Origin: Saxidomus purpurata
Lineage: Eukaryota > Mollusca > Bivalvia > Venerida > Veneridae
Assembly (NCBI GenBank): GCA_022818135.1
Contig: JAFMSR010000017.1
Coordinates: 8,867,098 to 8,931,097 of the forward strand
Length of the DNA stretch: 64,000 nucleotides
Reading direction: 5' to 3'
Both the position numbers and the translations under genes were made by a program. This document shows positions 33,954 through 46,430 of this stretch, piece after piece; positions within the stretch are counted from its first letter, which is position 1; the number at the start of each line of letters is the position of its first letter. Under the pieces are notes generated by a model, which ran no database searches, was not told the origin of the DNA, and was given only the letters and a program-made list of their open reading frames with translations.

Positions 33954-34796
33954 TGGGGCAAAGCGGGGGGATCCGACGGATGACACACGTCCAGTTAACT
34001 TGATTAATAATACGATACCAGTTACACTGACTTTATTTACTGTTTTGTTGTAATTGTTTTGTTTGCACAGTGACGTCATTAATTAAGAGAAACCGTGACG
34101 TCATTTATCTATACTCGTTACCAACATTTTTCGTAATTTGAACCGTAAATGCGTCCCCTGAGAATTCAAACCATTTCTGAAAATGAAATTCCTGTTACAT
34201 TTACTTGAAAATTATTAAAGTTTTTTCTTTCTTATGAAACTGTAATTTTCTTTGATGATAAATCTGAAACATCGCGTATACATCTTGAATGATCTTCCAT
34301 GAATAAAAGTCACATTGAAATAGCGTCTTTACAGTGTTCGCGGGAGGAAACTTCGACGGCAAAATCTAGGTGCATAGCATGTAAGTGTGATATACGTTCG
34401 ATGAAAATAGTTCACTTATTTTCTTCAAATGTTGTTTCAAATAAGTCGTGTTAGAATCGAAATAATAAGTAGATCTATCCAAGTTTGGTTTATGGTAGAA
34501 TAACCCTCGTTTGTCGTTCTTATGCGTAAAAAATTTATCACTCAGGCCTTCGGCCTTCGTGATATATTCTTGGGCATAAGAACTCCAAACTCGGGTTATT
34601 CTACGATAAACCAAACGAGGATACATATTATTTCTTAATTATAAGTACATGTTATTTTGTGTAGATATATTTTCGAGGTACCTTTTCATTCAACCGTTGA
34701 AAAACGAAACCGGTGACGAAGTTGTGAGATGGTTAAAGAAAATATTTAGCAACTGTTTAACTGTGGGTTATGCAATTTGATGAAGGGAAAGATTCT

Positions 34797-35085
34797 TAAA
34801 GGGGCACTCCCTACATCTAGCAGATTATATTCTCTAAACATAGATTATGTGTTCAATGGACGTAAAATGATAAATAAATACAATTTCAAAGAAGAACTTA
34901 TGGCGAAAAATGCCTCATTTTACCACAATTAATGAATAGAGGCTTTCTGTAATAAATCGCATCCACCCATTAATTGAACAACAACAACTCTACATAGATT
35001 ATTGAATGGTTTACGGTACTGCAGTATATTTTAAACCGCTGATTTTATCGATAATGACTGGGAATGCATAGTTGAAACTTTTATG
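34797..35085. mobile_element. MITE family B copy, one end lost
   Basis: It starts TTAAAGGGGCACTCCCTACA and follows the family B interior (TGTGTTCAATGGACGTAAAA). The right terminus is replaced by other repeat sequence. Confidence 0.65.
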
Positions 35086-35625
35086 TTAGGCCACACCAAA
35101 TTAATAAGTTGGTCATCGGGATTTTTTCAAAAAAACTGAGGCGGCGAGCGAAAATATAATTTTAATATTTGTTTTTGTTTTGAAGAAATTTTGGAGCGAG
35201 CGAAGAGCGAATAAATATATATAGCCTTTTTGTTCACATTTAATAGCAAATTTAATTAATTAGAGCCAAATTTTAGGGAGAAATCATTTCTCCCTGAGCT
35301 GAAAATAGGGAGAAGTTTGGAGTCTACCAGGAGAAGTGACGGATACTGATATATTTGTCTTAGTTTGTTTCAAAGTGAATTAGTTCTAATATTACTTAAT
35401 CATAAATGGTTGTGTGATAAGTCAGGAGATTGACCATTATTATGAGACTTCATCCAGATAAAGGAGTTTTTTTACAGACTGATTTTCATGCATTTTTATT
35501 GCTTGAACATTATATTTACAACATACATGTTATTTGATAGTAATCATGCACAGTTACAGCCAAAAACCACTTTCCGCAACACAATCATTTCCATAGTTGG
35601 CCCTGTTTGAATGCCATATTAATAG
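35086..35625. other. Repeat-like stretch without gene
   Basis: Contains AAAACTGAGGCGGCGAGCGA and GGGAGAAATCATTTCTCCC, the latter a short palindrome. No gene is recognised. Confidence 0.4.
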
Positions 35626-35627
35626 GT

Positions 35628-36680
35628 AACAAGAGCTGTCCCTCACAAGTGACGAATGCCCCCGAAAGAGGTGCCTCACAGTCTGTGTCCTCTCCATGTG
35701 CTCAATAAATGTGCTATGTAATTTTAAAATCCTTCCATGCATGACAGAGTAACCATGCATACAGTTTTCCATTACTTTAAACACTAAGTGTGACCTTGAC
35801 CTTTGAGGTAGGGACTTGGGTCTTGCACGCGACACATCCGCTTGATTTGCCAGACATTTGTGCCAAGTTATTTTAAAATCCTTCAAAGCATGATAAAGTT
35901 ATAGTCCGGACACAAATGTATGCATATATACAGGATTCCATTACCTATAAACTCTAAGTGTGACCTTGACCTTTGAGCTAGGGACGTGGGTCTTGCACGC
36001 GACACGTCGTCTTGATGTGCTAGACATTTGTGCCAAGTTATTTTAAAATCCTTCAATGCATGACAAAGTTACAGTCCGGACACGAATGTGTGCATATATG
36101 CATATATAGAGGAATCCATTACCTTCAAACTCTAAGTGCAACCTTGACCTTTAAACTAGGGACGTGGGTCTTGTACGCGACACGTCGTCTTGATGTGCTA
36201 GACATTTGTGCCATATTATTTTAAAATCCGTCAATGCATGACAAAGTTACAGTCCGGACACGAATGTGTGCATATATGCATATATAGAGGAATCCATTAC
36301 CTTCAAACTCTAAGTATGACCTCGACCTTTGAGCTAGGGACGTGGGTCTTGTACACGACAAGTCGTCTTGATGTGCTAGACATTTGTGCCAAGTTATTTT
36401 AAAATCCTTCAATGCATGACAAAGTTACAGTCCGGACACGAATGTGTGCATATATAGAGGATTCCATAACCTTCATACTCCAAGTGTGACCTTGACCTTT
36501 GAGGTAGGGATGTGGGTCTTGCACGCGACACGTCGTCTTGATGTGCTAGACATGTGTGCCAAGTTATTTTAAAATCCTTCAATGCATGACAGAGTTACAG
36601 TCCAGACACGAATTGTAAGTTGGGACACAGACGGACAGACGGACGGTGCGATTTTAATATGCCTCCCTTCGGGGGCATAA
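35628..36680 (-). repeat. Tandem repeat of about 178-bp unit within a bivalve repeat
   Basis: The unit contains GTGACCTTGACCTTTGAGC, GACGTGGGTCTTGCACGCG, CATTTGTGCCAAGTTATTTT and AAAGTTACAGTCCGGACACG. About five copies lie between AACAAGAGCTGTCCCTCAC and the ending GCCTCCCTTCGGGGGCATAA. Several aligned open frames repeat the unit and are not genes. Confidence 0.9.
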
Positions 36681-37009
36681 AAAACAATATGATAGGTGTT
36701 GTTCAGTCAGTAAGATGTCAACACAATATGTACCGGTAGTCAACACGGTATTAAAGGAAATAAACAATAGTAAATTCCATTTTATTGGCAAAATATTTTG
36801 TGAAAACTAGCTGAAGGGTATTACAGTCCATTCTTCAACAAGTTAAACTAGAAAGTCTAAGGTATGAAGCGCATTTTTGTAAGCTAAAATTACAGCTGAA
36901 ACAAAAAGTGAACCTATTTTCGGACAGACGCTTACGCGGATACGCCAATTTTCAAAGCATTTTCCAACAGCTCCAAACTTTTTTTAAGGGAAATTTTAAG
37001 AGATTTTAG
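36681..37009. other. Unique-looking stretch inside the second Polinton interval
   Basis: No gene or repeat recognised. Confidence 0.4.
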
Positions 37010-37197
37010 GGAAATTTTATGAGGATGAAATACAGGGAGTTTCTGCAGAAAAGATTTTGTGGACAATTTCTAATATTATAAAGGAAAGAAAAAGGAAAGG
37101 GAAAATAGAGTATCTCGTAGCTTTTGCGGGGTATCCTTGAAATTCATTTCGTGGATACCCGAGGGGGATATTAAGGCGATAAAATCGGTAAACTAAA

Positions 37198-38036
37198 ATG
37201 GAGTTATACATGATAATTAATAGTGATAAAAATTCGGATTACTTTCCTCAAAATCAACCATATCATTTTTTTTTTCAGTTAGGGAAAACTTTATTTCTTT
37301 TGAAAAAGTATGTGGTAGCACTTGTAGATTTAACTATTCGAGACGAATTATTACATGATTTAGAACTGAACATCTTTTCTATCTTTTATGAAAATGTGTT
37401 TATAGACGGAGAATCGCTTAACTTGTTAAAGCTGCCCGCTCTCAGATTTTGGTAAAAAAATAAAGTGATTCACACTGTGTGAAAATAACGTATATTATAT
37501 AGAGTTGCTAAAGAAGAATTTAGTTTAAAGCTGCCCGCTCTCAGATTTTGGTAAACAAAATAAAGTTCTTCACACAGTATAAAAATAACGTATATTAGAA
37601 CATATAGTCATATAAAAAGGTTCCAGTGTAAATTCCTGTCACGTATATCTGTAGATTTGAAATAATACGCTACACATGTACCAAGTTTTTTGAAATTCCA
37701 ATATAAGCATATAGTGTAGCGGTGCCGTAAAACCAGCATTTTCACTCGATTATTGCAAATTCCTACCTAGATTTTACCTATAATTTTGCTTATAGCCTTT
37801 AGTTTTATACTTATGTATTAGTATATCATTAATGAAATTTTTTTCAACGGCAACTGAGAGCGAGCAGCTTTAAGGCGAGTTAAAGTAGATAAGGACTGTT
37901 TATCGATAAATATTGTGCAACCTTATTAAGTGTCCGTATCGAAGTACAAGATAAAACAGATGGAATTTAATATGAAAGATAGGGAACAACGTGATTTATC
38001 AATCTTATCTCAACCGTTATCTGAACATATTTTAGT
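37198..38036 (+). pseudogene. Second-Polinton copy of the small capsid-region ORF, interrupted by MITE A
   Basis: The start MELYMIINSDKNSDYFPQNQ is parallel to the ORF at 25285. It is broken at 37432 by MITE A sequence and resumes at 37876 (LSINIVQPY, KDREQRDLSILSQP) with an in-frame stop (37927). It then ends abruptly in MITE A interior at 38036. Confidence 0.8.
37428..37873 (+). mobile_element. MITE family A, partial copy plus complete copy
   Basis: Left end at 37428 (GTTAAAGCTGCCCGCTCTCA), broken at about 37497, then AGAGTTGCTAAAGAAGAATT (an integrase fragment) and a second full copy from 37525 to 37873 with TTAA borders. Confidence 0.8.
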
Positions 38037-38225
38037 ACATTTAGTTATAAAAAGGTTCCAGTATAAATTTCTGTTATGTATATCTGTAGATTTGAAAAAA
38101 TATGCTACCAAATAATAAAACGTTGCAAACGCTTTTGAAATTCCAATATATACATACTGGTAGTGTAGCGGTGCCATAAAACCAGCCTTTTCAATCGATG
38201 TTTGCAAATTCCTACCTAGATTATA
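38037..38225 (+). mobile_element. MITE family A interior fragment
   Basis: Matches the inner part (AAAAAGGTTCCAGTATAAAT, CAAATTCCTACCTAGAT) without either terminus. Confidence 0.6.
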
Positions 38226-38239
38226 TTTTTGCTTCTTGC

Positions 38240-38437
38240 TATAAAAGAAGGTCATTAATAGCAGAAAGGGTCAATTTTTACCTTCATGATTTTCCTCTGA
38301 AAAAGCCTATGTAAAATCAAGAGACGCCCGGGCAGGGTCAATTTTGACCCTGAGGTCATGATTTGAACAATCTTGAAAGAGAGTCACCAGGTAATGCCAC
38401 ATGCTGAATATCGAAGCTCTAGGCCTCATTATTTTGC
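38240..38437 (+). repeat. AAGAGGGCC-type repeat fragment
   Basis: Phrases GGTCATTAATAGCAGAAAGG, GGGTCAATTTTGACCCTGAG and ATCGAAGCTCTAGGCCTC match the family interior. Confidence 0.65.
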
Positions 38438-38770
38438 TGTCTGACCTTATCTGCACTGTCTGGTATTCATCTTTTTGCTGTCTGATCATGATCTGCACTA
38501 TAAGCTATTCATTTTATACTGTCTGATCATGATCTGCATTGTGAGCTATTCATATTTTTCTGTCTGATCATGCTCTGCACTGTCAGCTATATATTTTTGC
38601 TGTGATCATGATCTGCACTGTTCACTATCGATATTTGCTGTCTGATCATGTTCTGCACTGTTTGCTATTCTTTTTTTGCTGTCTGATCATAATCTGCACT
38701 GTTCGCTATGCATTATTTTGCTGTCTGATCATGATCTGCACTGTTCACTTTTCATTTTTTTGTTGTTTGA
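38438..38770 (+). repeat. Tandem repeat of about 45-bp unit
   Basis: Seven to eight copies of a unit containing TGCTGTCTGATCATGATCTG and CACTGTTCGCTATTCA. Confidence 0.85.
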
Positions 38771-39285
38771 TGATCCGAAAGTACTATAATGCAAGGTGTT
38801 TACGTTTAAAGATACAATATCAACGAAAATGAAGTGTTTACATATTCAAAGGTAAACACATATCTTGAATTATGTCATTAAACATTATGGTTGGCAAGTA
38901 ATGTTTTCTCAAATTTCTAGTAACCTTAGTAAAATATTTTACAAAGGTATATAGTAATTTAAAAAGACCTGGGTGATATTTTTACTATTTTGCTGAAAAC
39001 AGATAAAAAATTTATTGTAAATATCTCTACAGTCCTGCAAAAGTGGCACTTCATTCTTTCCAAAGTCTATATATAACATGCTTTGCCAATTATAAGATAC
39101 AGTATGAAAATACTTGCTGAAAATGATACCCATCAGGGGCTTAGTGTTGGACCTATAAGGGATGATACTGACGTGTTACTCTAAAAAAACTATTCTCTGC
39201 TGTAAAAACAAACGACAATTGAAAAAATAATGCATCCTCAATTTCTCTTTGACAGCTACAGTTTTTATCATTACTTACATAACAC

Positions 39286-39331
39286 GTTTTTGGTACGTGG
39301 CATTCCCTGTTTGATATTATTTTTGTTTTTA
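39286..39331 (+). mobile_element. 46-bp retroelement 3'-end fragment (TG family)
   Basis: CGTTTTTGGTACGTGGCATT through ATTATTTTTGTTTTT; only the terminal bases are present. Confidence 0.85.
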
Positions 39332-39479
39332 CGCATGTGTGATTGATAGCAAAGAACCTTCAGTTGGTCCTTTGAAGTAGTATGTTGGAACAACAATTGA
39401 CCGAAATAAGCTGCTTTTGAATGAGTTCTTAAAACTACAAAATGACGGGGAGTTTTTCTTCTGATATAGAATTCCATAG

Positions 39480-39890
39480 GGTAACACTGGATGGTACAAA
39501 CTAGTTAAGGAAAAGTGTTGTTCTTCCTGCCATGACCGTATAATTATAATTGTTACCTTTATCCACCTTTTGGACCATTCAGATATGATACACAAATCAT
39601 TGTTAAGTATTCCCTTCAAATCATGAATATTGGATGATGTTTGAGATAATGGCATATCATCTGTAAATAACCTAGTTTTACTTAGCAAGTTGTCAGCTAT
39701 ATCGTTCACAGAGACTAGAAAAAACAAAGACATTAGGATCGAACATCGTGGGACGCCAACGTTAATACCTTTACTAGTGAACTAGAACCTACTACTATAT
39801 TTTGTGTCCGGTCAGAAAGATCATTTTCGATCCATCTTAAGAATTTATAATAAGTTGGTAAACGCTGGAATAATTTGGCCTGAATCCAGA
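39480..39890 (-). pseudogene. CR1/Jockey-type LINE reverse transcriptase fragment
   Basis: The leftward reading gives LRWIENDLSDRTQNIVVGSS, then GVPRCSILMSLFFLVSVNDI and LSKTRLFTDDMPLSQTSSNI. This is the RT block running from the substrate-binding motif to the catalytic DD box, here TDD instead of the usual ADD. A frameshift lies between the first two pieces. Both ends are truncated. Confidence 0.75.
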
Positions 39891-40338
39891 TTAATTTCAA
39901 AATATTAGTAAGTTAAAATGTAAATAATGATGAACATGTTTCTTAGTTTGTTAAAAAGTGATATTAGCCTGTAAATATTTCGAATTTCGGCCTTGCCTTT
40001 TTAAAAAAGAGACTTAACATGTCAATTGTTAACAAGCATTAGGCAAACATGATTAAGGGCGCTGAGAAGTCATTCTAAAACGTTCTCTGCTACATGTTTT
40101 AAAGTCCGCTGCACTAAATTTTAGAATTATCTTGCCATGCATTTTACATGCAGGTAAGTCATAATAAATGCTTAGCAATTTGGAGCATCTATGTATATTA
40201 CTCTCGGCTCGGGTCTTTGTAGCGTTATTGATTATAGTAATGAAAATAAACTTTTAAACTAAAAGAATATACCGAATACATTTTACGCCTCTATTTCTGT
40301 AGTCTCCCTCTTGTTGACTATTAACTTTTCCACTTCAG

Positions 40339-40755
40339 CTTGGTCACAGCAGCCTGAACTTCCACTGTTTACGTCGACTATAGGCTGCGTTGACGATAAT
40401 AGAACAACTACTGCCATGACTGCGACTTGCAAGGAAAGGGAGATGGTCGTTGTTACTGGTGTCTATGCTGGAGTGAAGACAAGCTCGTTAAATTGCCAAA
40501 TGTCTGAGGATGAAAACCCAACCTCTAATAGTTGTTGTTTACATAATGAGACCGACTGCACGTTTCCAATTGATACAACTTGGAGACAAAGACTTCAGTG
40601 CCATGGGTACTCGTCATGCGAATCTACAAGTGAACAGCATGTAGTTCCAGACAATTGCACAAAATTGAATGATAAAACAACTTCAAATTATAGCTCTATA
40701 GGTTTATTTCACCAGTACAATAGTTATACGTACATGGAGTACAGCTGCATTGAGA
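40339..40755 (+). CDS. Exon 2: SUEL/rhamnose-binding-lectin-like cysteine-rich domain
   Basis: The exon is framed by an acceptor (CTTTTCCACTTCAG/CT) and a consensus donor (GAGA/GTAAGT). It is phase 1 at both ends and 417 nt long, so it is symmetric and could be skipped or shuffled. The 139 residues carry a spaced cysteine pattern: an opening TATCKEREMVVVTGVYAGV, a central RLQCHGYSSC and a closing SYTYMEYSC. This is the layout of SUEL galactose/rhamnose-binding lectin domains (C..I.V..A.YG, then C.G...C, then KYLEV.Y.C). Several N-glycosylation sites (NRT, NET, NCT, NYS) fit secretion. No KYL-type motif is exact, so the sugar-binding capacity is open. Confidence 0.6.
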
Positions 40756-41201
40756 GTAAGTACAAAATGCATCTTCATCTCTCAACAGAATGCCAAACTA
40801 AATCATTCGGGATAAGATAATGGGTTTCATCTTCATTTAATTTCTCGAATGTTGTTGAACTGATACAATGCATCATGGATGTCGCGGGTTTGAGCCTCAC
40901 TGGGGTCACGACCATACATCCTCAATGACACTAAAACTGTTTTTATTCCAGGAAATATACTTGAGAGTGGATAGATGCGCTTAAAGCTTTCTTCAAAATC
41001 GAGCTAAAATAAATTAGTATAAACTAAACTTATATGAGAAAACTGAAGACAGGAATAGAGCTTCTTTATGAAATCATACTGAAAATCATGTTATTACGTA
41101 ATGTTTAACTATTAACCTTTTCATTACGTAATTACACGATTTTCAGTATGATGTCATAAAGAAGATGAAATTCCCTCTGATTTTACCAATCTAGATTTAA
41201 T

Positions 41202-41757
41202 GAAAAACAAAAATAATATCAAACAGGGAATGCCACGTACCAAAAACGCAGCCTCCCCAAAACGAGCCCCACAGCACCCAGAAGTGCACAGAAGTGCCCA
41301 CCACCAACACACACACAACACACACACACACACACACACACACAATCATGTACACACACACACATACACTACCAACACACACTAGCATACAAAGCAAACA
41401 CACGAGGACAAAACGAACAATTAAAGGAACACAGTGGGGCACCGCCTTGGAACGGTCAGTGGCAAAAACACCACTGGGGAGCTTAAACCGGTTTATGGTG
41501 CGCACCCAACCTCACTCTTACCCCCACCATGTTCCAAAGTCACAGGACAGTGTAAATAAAAGTAATCCCTGCTAGGTGAATCTCTAACACACGCAATGGA
41601 AACAAAAGGCATGGTATGTAAAACACAAAAATGCTCGTGTATAAATATATAAAAAGCAAACCTTGAGAACCAAAAAACGTATGTACTCAATGCCTTTGCA
41701 GAAGGCAGAGCACCAAGAGAAACACCCTTAAGGGCCCGACGAAATCTCAACATATTC
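41202..41757 (-). mobile_element. Retroelement 3' end (TG family), 0.55-kb copy
   Basis: Leftward: TTTCGTCGGGCCCTTAAGGG, a downstream GGAACATGGTGGGGG block, the microsatellite, and the CATTCCCTGTTTGATATT end. It is nearly identical to 54407-54960, including the position of the microsatellite. Confidence 0.9.
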
Positions 41758-42163
41758 AAAATATGTTTCTCTCAAAACAGCGGACTACTCTATTCCTATC
41801 TTCTGTTTTCTTGCATTAGTTTACAAGTTATGTATTGTTTAAGGGAGTATTGGCATCCGTTAAAATCGTTATAGTTTAAGATTTACGCTTTTATGTATTT
41901 TTTTCATAGGGATAAATATCCGGCTTAAAATTATACCTTGGAAACGAATAATGGTATGTACGGGTTATCGTTCACTTAACAGCCAATCAATGCCAGGAGT
42001 GATAACCATTTTCTATTGTGTACAAAATTAGGAGTTGGATTCGTTTGTACATGTAAACGATCTCCTAACCACACTTACATTGTTAGATTATCAGCTGTTA
42101 ACAGTTAATGAATAACTATGGAACGCCATAGCTGCCTTCTATACGCACTTCTTAAATGGTGCT

Positions 42164-44690
42164 GTGGTTTTGATATATGGTGATGTGGTTTTGATAGATG
42201 GTGCTGTGGTTTTGATAGATGATGATGTCGTTTTGATAGATGGTGCTGTCTTTTTGATAGATGGTGCTGTGGTTTTGATAAATGGTGATGTCGTTTGGAT
42301 ATATGGTGCTGTGGTTTTGATAGATGGTGCTGTGGTTTTGATATATGGTGATGTCGTTTTGACAGATGGTGCTGTGGTTTTGATATATGGTGATGTCGTT
42401 TTGATAAATGGTGATGTCGTTTGGATATATGGTGCTGTCGTTTTGATAGATGGTGCTGTGGTTTTGATAAATGGTGATGTTGTTTTGATAGATGGTGCTG
42501 TAGTTTTGATATATGGTGATGTCGTTTTGATAAATGGTGATGTCGTTTTGATAGATGGTGCTGTGGTTTTGATAAATGGTGATGTCGTTTTGATTTATGG
42601 TGTCATTTTGGTATATGGTGCTGTCATTTTATATATGGTGCTGTGGTTTTGATAAATGGTGATGTCGTTTTGATAGATGGTGCTGTGGTTTTGATAAATG
42701 GTGATGTCGTTTTGATAGATGGTGCTGTGGTTTTGATAAATGGTGATGTCGTTTTGATTTATGGTGTCATTTTGGTATATGGTGCTGTCATTTTATATAT
42801 GGTGCTGTGGTTTTGATAAATGGTGATGTCGTTTTGATAGATGGTGCTGTGGTTTTGATAAATGGTGATGTCGTTTTGATATATGGTGCTGTGGTTTTAA
42901 TAGATGGTGCTGTCATTTTTGTAAATGGTGATGTCATTTTGATAGATGATGCTGTGGTTTTGATAAATGGTGATGTCGTTTGGATATATGGTGCTGTGGT
43001 TTTGATAGATGGTGCTGTGGTTTTGATATATGGTGATGTCGTTTTGACAGATGGTGCTGTGGTTTTGATATATGGTGATGTCGTTTTGATAAATGGTGAT
43101 GTCGTTTGGATATATGGTGCTGTGGTTTTGATAGATGGTGCTGTGGTTTTGATAAATGGTGATGTTGTTTTGATAGATGGTGCTGTAGTTTTGATATATG
43201 GTGATGTCGTTTTGATAAATGGTGATGTCGTTTTGATAGATGGTGCTGTGGTTTTGATAAATGGTGATGTCGTTTTGATTTATGGTGTCATTTTGGTATA
43301 TGGTGCTGTCATTTTATATATGGTGCTGTGGTTTTGATAAATGGTGATGTCGTTTTGATAGATGGTGCTGTGGTTTTGATAAATGGTGATGTCGTTTTGA
43401 TATATGGTGCTGTGGTTTTAATAGATGGTGCTGTCATTTTTGTAAATGGTGATGTCATTTTGATAGATGATGCTGTGGTTTTGATAAATGGTGATGTCGT
43501 TTGGATATATGGTGCTGTGGTTTTGATAGATGGTGCTGTGGTTTTGATATATGGTGATGTCGTTTTGACAGATGGTGCTGTGGTTTTGATATATGGTGAT
43601 GTCGTTTTGATAAATGGTGATGTCGTTTGGATATATGGTGCTGTGGTTTTGATAGATGGTGCTGTGGTTTTGATAAATGGTGATGTTGTTTTGATAGATG
43701 GTGCTGTAGTTTTGATATATGGTGATGTCGTTTTGATAAATGGTGATGTCGTTTTGATAGATGGTGCTGTGGTTTTGATAAATGGTGATGTCGTTTTGAT
43801 TTATGGTGTCATTTTGGTATATGGTGCTGTCATTTTATATATGGTGCTGTGGTTTTGATAAATGGTGATGTCGTTTTGATAGATGGTGCTGTGGTTTTGA
43901 TAAATGGTGATGTCGTTTTGATATATGGTGCTGTGGTTTTAATAGATGGTGCTGTCATTTTTGTAAATGGTGATGTCATTTTGATAGATGATGCTGTGGT
44001 TTTGATAAATGGTGATGTCGTTTGGATATATGGTGCTGTGGTTTTGATAGATGGTGCTGTGGTTTTGATATATGGTGATGTCGTTTTGACAGATGGTGCT
44101 GTGGTTTTGATATATGGTGATGTCGTTTTGATAAATGGTGATGTCGTTTGGATATATGGTGCTGTGGTTTTGATAGATGGTGCTGTGGTTTTGATAAATG
44201 GTGATGTTGTTTTGATAGATGGTGCTGTAGTTTTGATATATGGTGATGTCGTTTTGATAAATGGTGATGTCGTTTTGATAGATGGTGCTGTGGTTTTGAT
44301 AAATGGTGATGTCGTTTTGATTTATGGTGTCATTTTGGTATATGGTGCTGTCATTTTATATATGGTGCTGTGGTTTTGATAAATGGTGATGTCGTTTTGA
44401 TAGATGGTGCTGTGGTTTTGATAAATGGTGATGTCGTTTTGATATATGGTGCTGTGGTTTTAATAGATGGTGCTGTCATTTTTGTAAATGGTGATGTCAT
44501 TTTGATAGATGATGCTGTGGTTTCGATATATGGTGCTGTCATTTTGATATACGGTGCTGTGGTTTTAACAAATGGTGATGTGAGTTTGATATATGGTGCT
44601 GCCATATTTATATATGGTGCAGTGGTTTTGATATATGGTGATGTCCTTTCTATATATGGTGATGCTATTTTGATATATGATTCTGTCATT
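42164..44690 (+). repeat. 21-bp minisatellite, left foldback arm, with 521-bp higher-order units
   Basis: The unit is like GATGGTGCTGTGGTTTTGATA, translated as heptads such as VVLIDGA. Four higher-order blocks start at 42807, 43328, 43849 and 44370, exactly 521 bp apart. Three of them give identical 176-residue open frames. These frames are repeat artefacts rather than genes. Confidence 0.95.
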
Positions 44691-44694
44691 TTTT

Positions 44695-45595
44695 ATTACG
44701 ATGATGTGGAACTATTTATAGATGGCCTAGTTGTAGACCGGATCAGGCGGATGAGGATAAAATTGTTCTGACACCGTGAAAATGGAGAGTTGGTATGAGA
44801 CGCCTAAATACATTTCCATAGACTTACATTATAAGGGTTTCTTCCGGTGCGACTACCCAAAATCTCACCGACTGCTGAAATGAACTTTATTTTGTAGAAT
44901 CATCCTAGTCCCACATAAAAATAACAAAATTTATACATGTGATCCAATACTTTATGCCAGTAATTTGGGGCTCAATGACACCACCCCCATTTTTGTGGCA
45001 GTTTTAGTGGTCACCGACCAAATATGTCAGTATTTTCAAATACCAAATATTTTGATTATAATTTATATCAAGATTTTTCTCTTCATATTTCATTTGTGAA
45101 CTATCATGCAGCGATAATTTCAAAGTAATTTTTCTTGTATGCATCCACTTAATTTCAGCCAATCAGCAATCAAACACATAGTGTAGGTCCGCATGTTCCC
45201 TAGACAAAATAACCTGCTTCCGGTTTTCACCGATTTAGGCGTCTCATACCTAAAGACTGAAACGATTGCTTTTGTACGCACTTAAAACAAAGCTATACTT
45301 TGGTTCGGCAATGGTTATTTTATTATTTGAAAGAGTTCTAAGTGCGCACAAAAGCAATCTGTCTATGGAACATGCGGACCTACACTATGTGTTTGATTGC
45401 TGATTGGCTGAAACTAAGCGAAAAAAAGAAACCCTTATAATGTAAGTCTATGGAAATGTATTTAGGCGTCTCATACCAACTGACGACAACATTGCCTCCA
45501 TTTTAACGGTGTCAGAACAGTTTTACCATCATCAACCTGATCCGGTCAACAACAAGGCCATCTATAAATAGTTCCACATCATCGTAATAAAAAAT
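44695..45595. repeat. Nested inverted repeats in the foldback centre
   Basis: AGACGCCTAAATACATTTCC (about 44801) mirrors GGAAATGTATTTAGGCGTCT (about 45450). Independently, ACACATAGTGTAGGTCCGCA (45174) mirrors TGCGGACCTACACTATGTGT (about 45372). Confidence 0.85.
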
Positions 45596-46430
45596 GACAG
45601 AACCATATATCAAAATAGCATCACCATATATAGAAAGGACATCACCATATATCAAAACCACTGCACCATATATCAAATTCACATCACCATTTGTTAAAAC
45701 CACAGCACCATATATAAAAATGACAGCACCATATATCGAAACCACAGCACCATCTATCAAAATGACAGCACCATTTATCATAATGACAGCACCATCTATT
45801 AAAACCACAGCACCATATAAAAAAACCACATCACCATTTATCAAAACCACAGCACCATCTATCAAAACCACTGCACCATATATCCAAACGACAGCACCAT
45901 ATATAAAATGACAGCACCATATAGCAAAAAGACACCACCATAAATCAAAACGACATCACCATTTATCAAAACCACAGCACCATCTATCAAAACGACATCA
46001 CCATTTATCAAAACCGCAGCACCATCTATCAAAACGACATCACCATCTATCAGAACCACAGCACATCTATCAAAACGACATCACCATCTATCAAAACCAC
46101 AGCACCATTTATCAAAACGACAGCACCATATATCCAAACGACATCGCCATCTATCAAAACCACAACACCATCTATCAAAACGACGTCATCACCTTTAAAA
46201 CGACTTCACCATCTATCAAAACGACATCACCATATATCCAAACGACATCACCATCTACAAACACCACAGCACCATCTATCAAAACCACAGCACCATCTAT
46301 CAATACGACATCACCATATATCAAAACTACAGCACCATCTATCAAAATCACAGCACAATCTATCAAAACCACAGCACCATCTATCAAAACGACATCACCA
46401 TATATCAAAAGGACATCACCATTTAAGAAG
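45596..46430 (-). repeat. 21-bp minisatellite, right foldback arm
   Basis: The same unit in opposite orientation (ACCACAGCACCATCTATCAA). The arm is about a third as long as the left one and lacks the 521-bp periodicity. Confidence 0.92.

Larger units (their letters stand above)
32622..38036 (+). mobile_element. Second Polinton, fragmented, same orientation
   Basis: The left end AGTAGTATAATGAGGTACC at 32622 equals the first element's terminus. Collinear pieces follow: integrase start (about 32984-33094), catalytic core (34640-34796), chromodomain (37010-37196) and the small ORF (37198-37432, 37876-38036). Insertions separate them: MITE A copies, a TG-family fragment, a MITE B copy, and a tandem repeat block. 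No right end or second copy of the presumed duplication TTTCTG is seen. It begins 118 bases after the first Polinton ends. Confidence 0.8.

Noticed and set aside
33593..34003. Cys/Val-rich and His/Thr-rich open frames near TG/CA runs (also at 41.2, 52.6 and 54.4 kb)
   Set aside because: They are the retroelement 3' region with its microsatellite. The same frames recur at each copy and stop wherever the copy is truncated.
35554..36412. Several 60-110 residue open frames of similar sequence
   Set aside because: They repeat with the 178-bp tandem unit and are not genes.
42164..44771. Series of 133-176 residue open frames made of VVLIDGA/VVLINGD heptads
   Set aside because: They are translations of a 21-bp minisatellite (multiple of three) inside a foldback arm, open in several frames and both strands. 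There is no start context, splice sites or domain.
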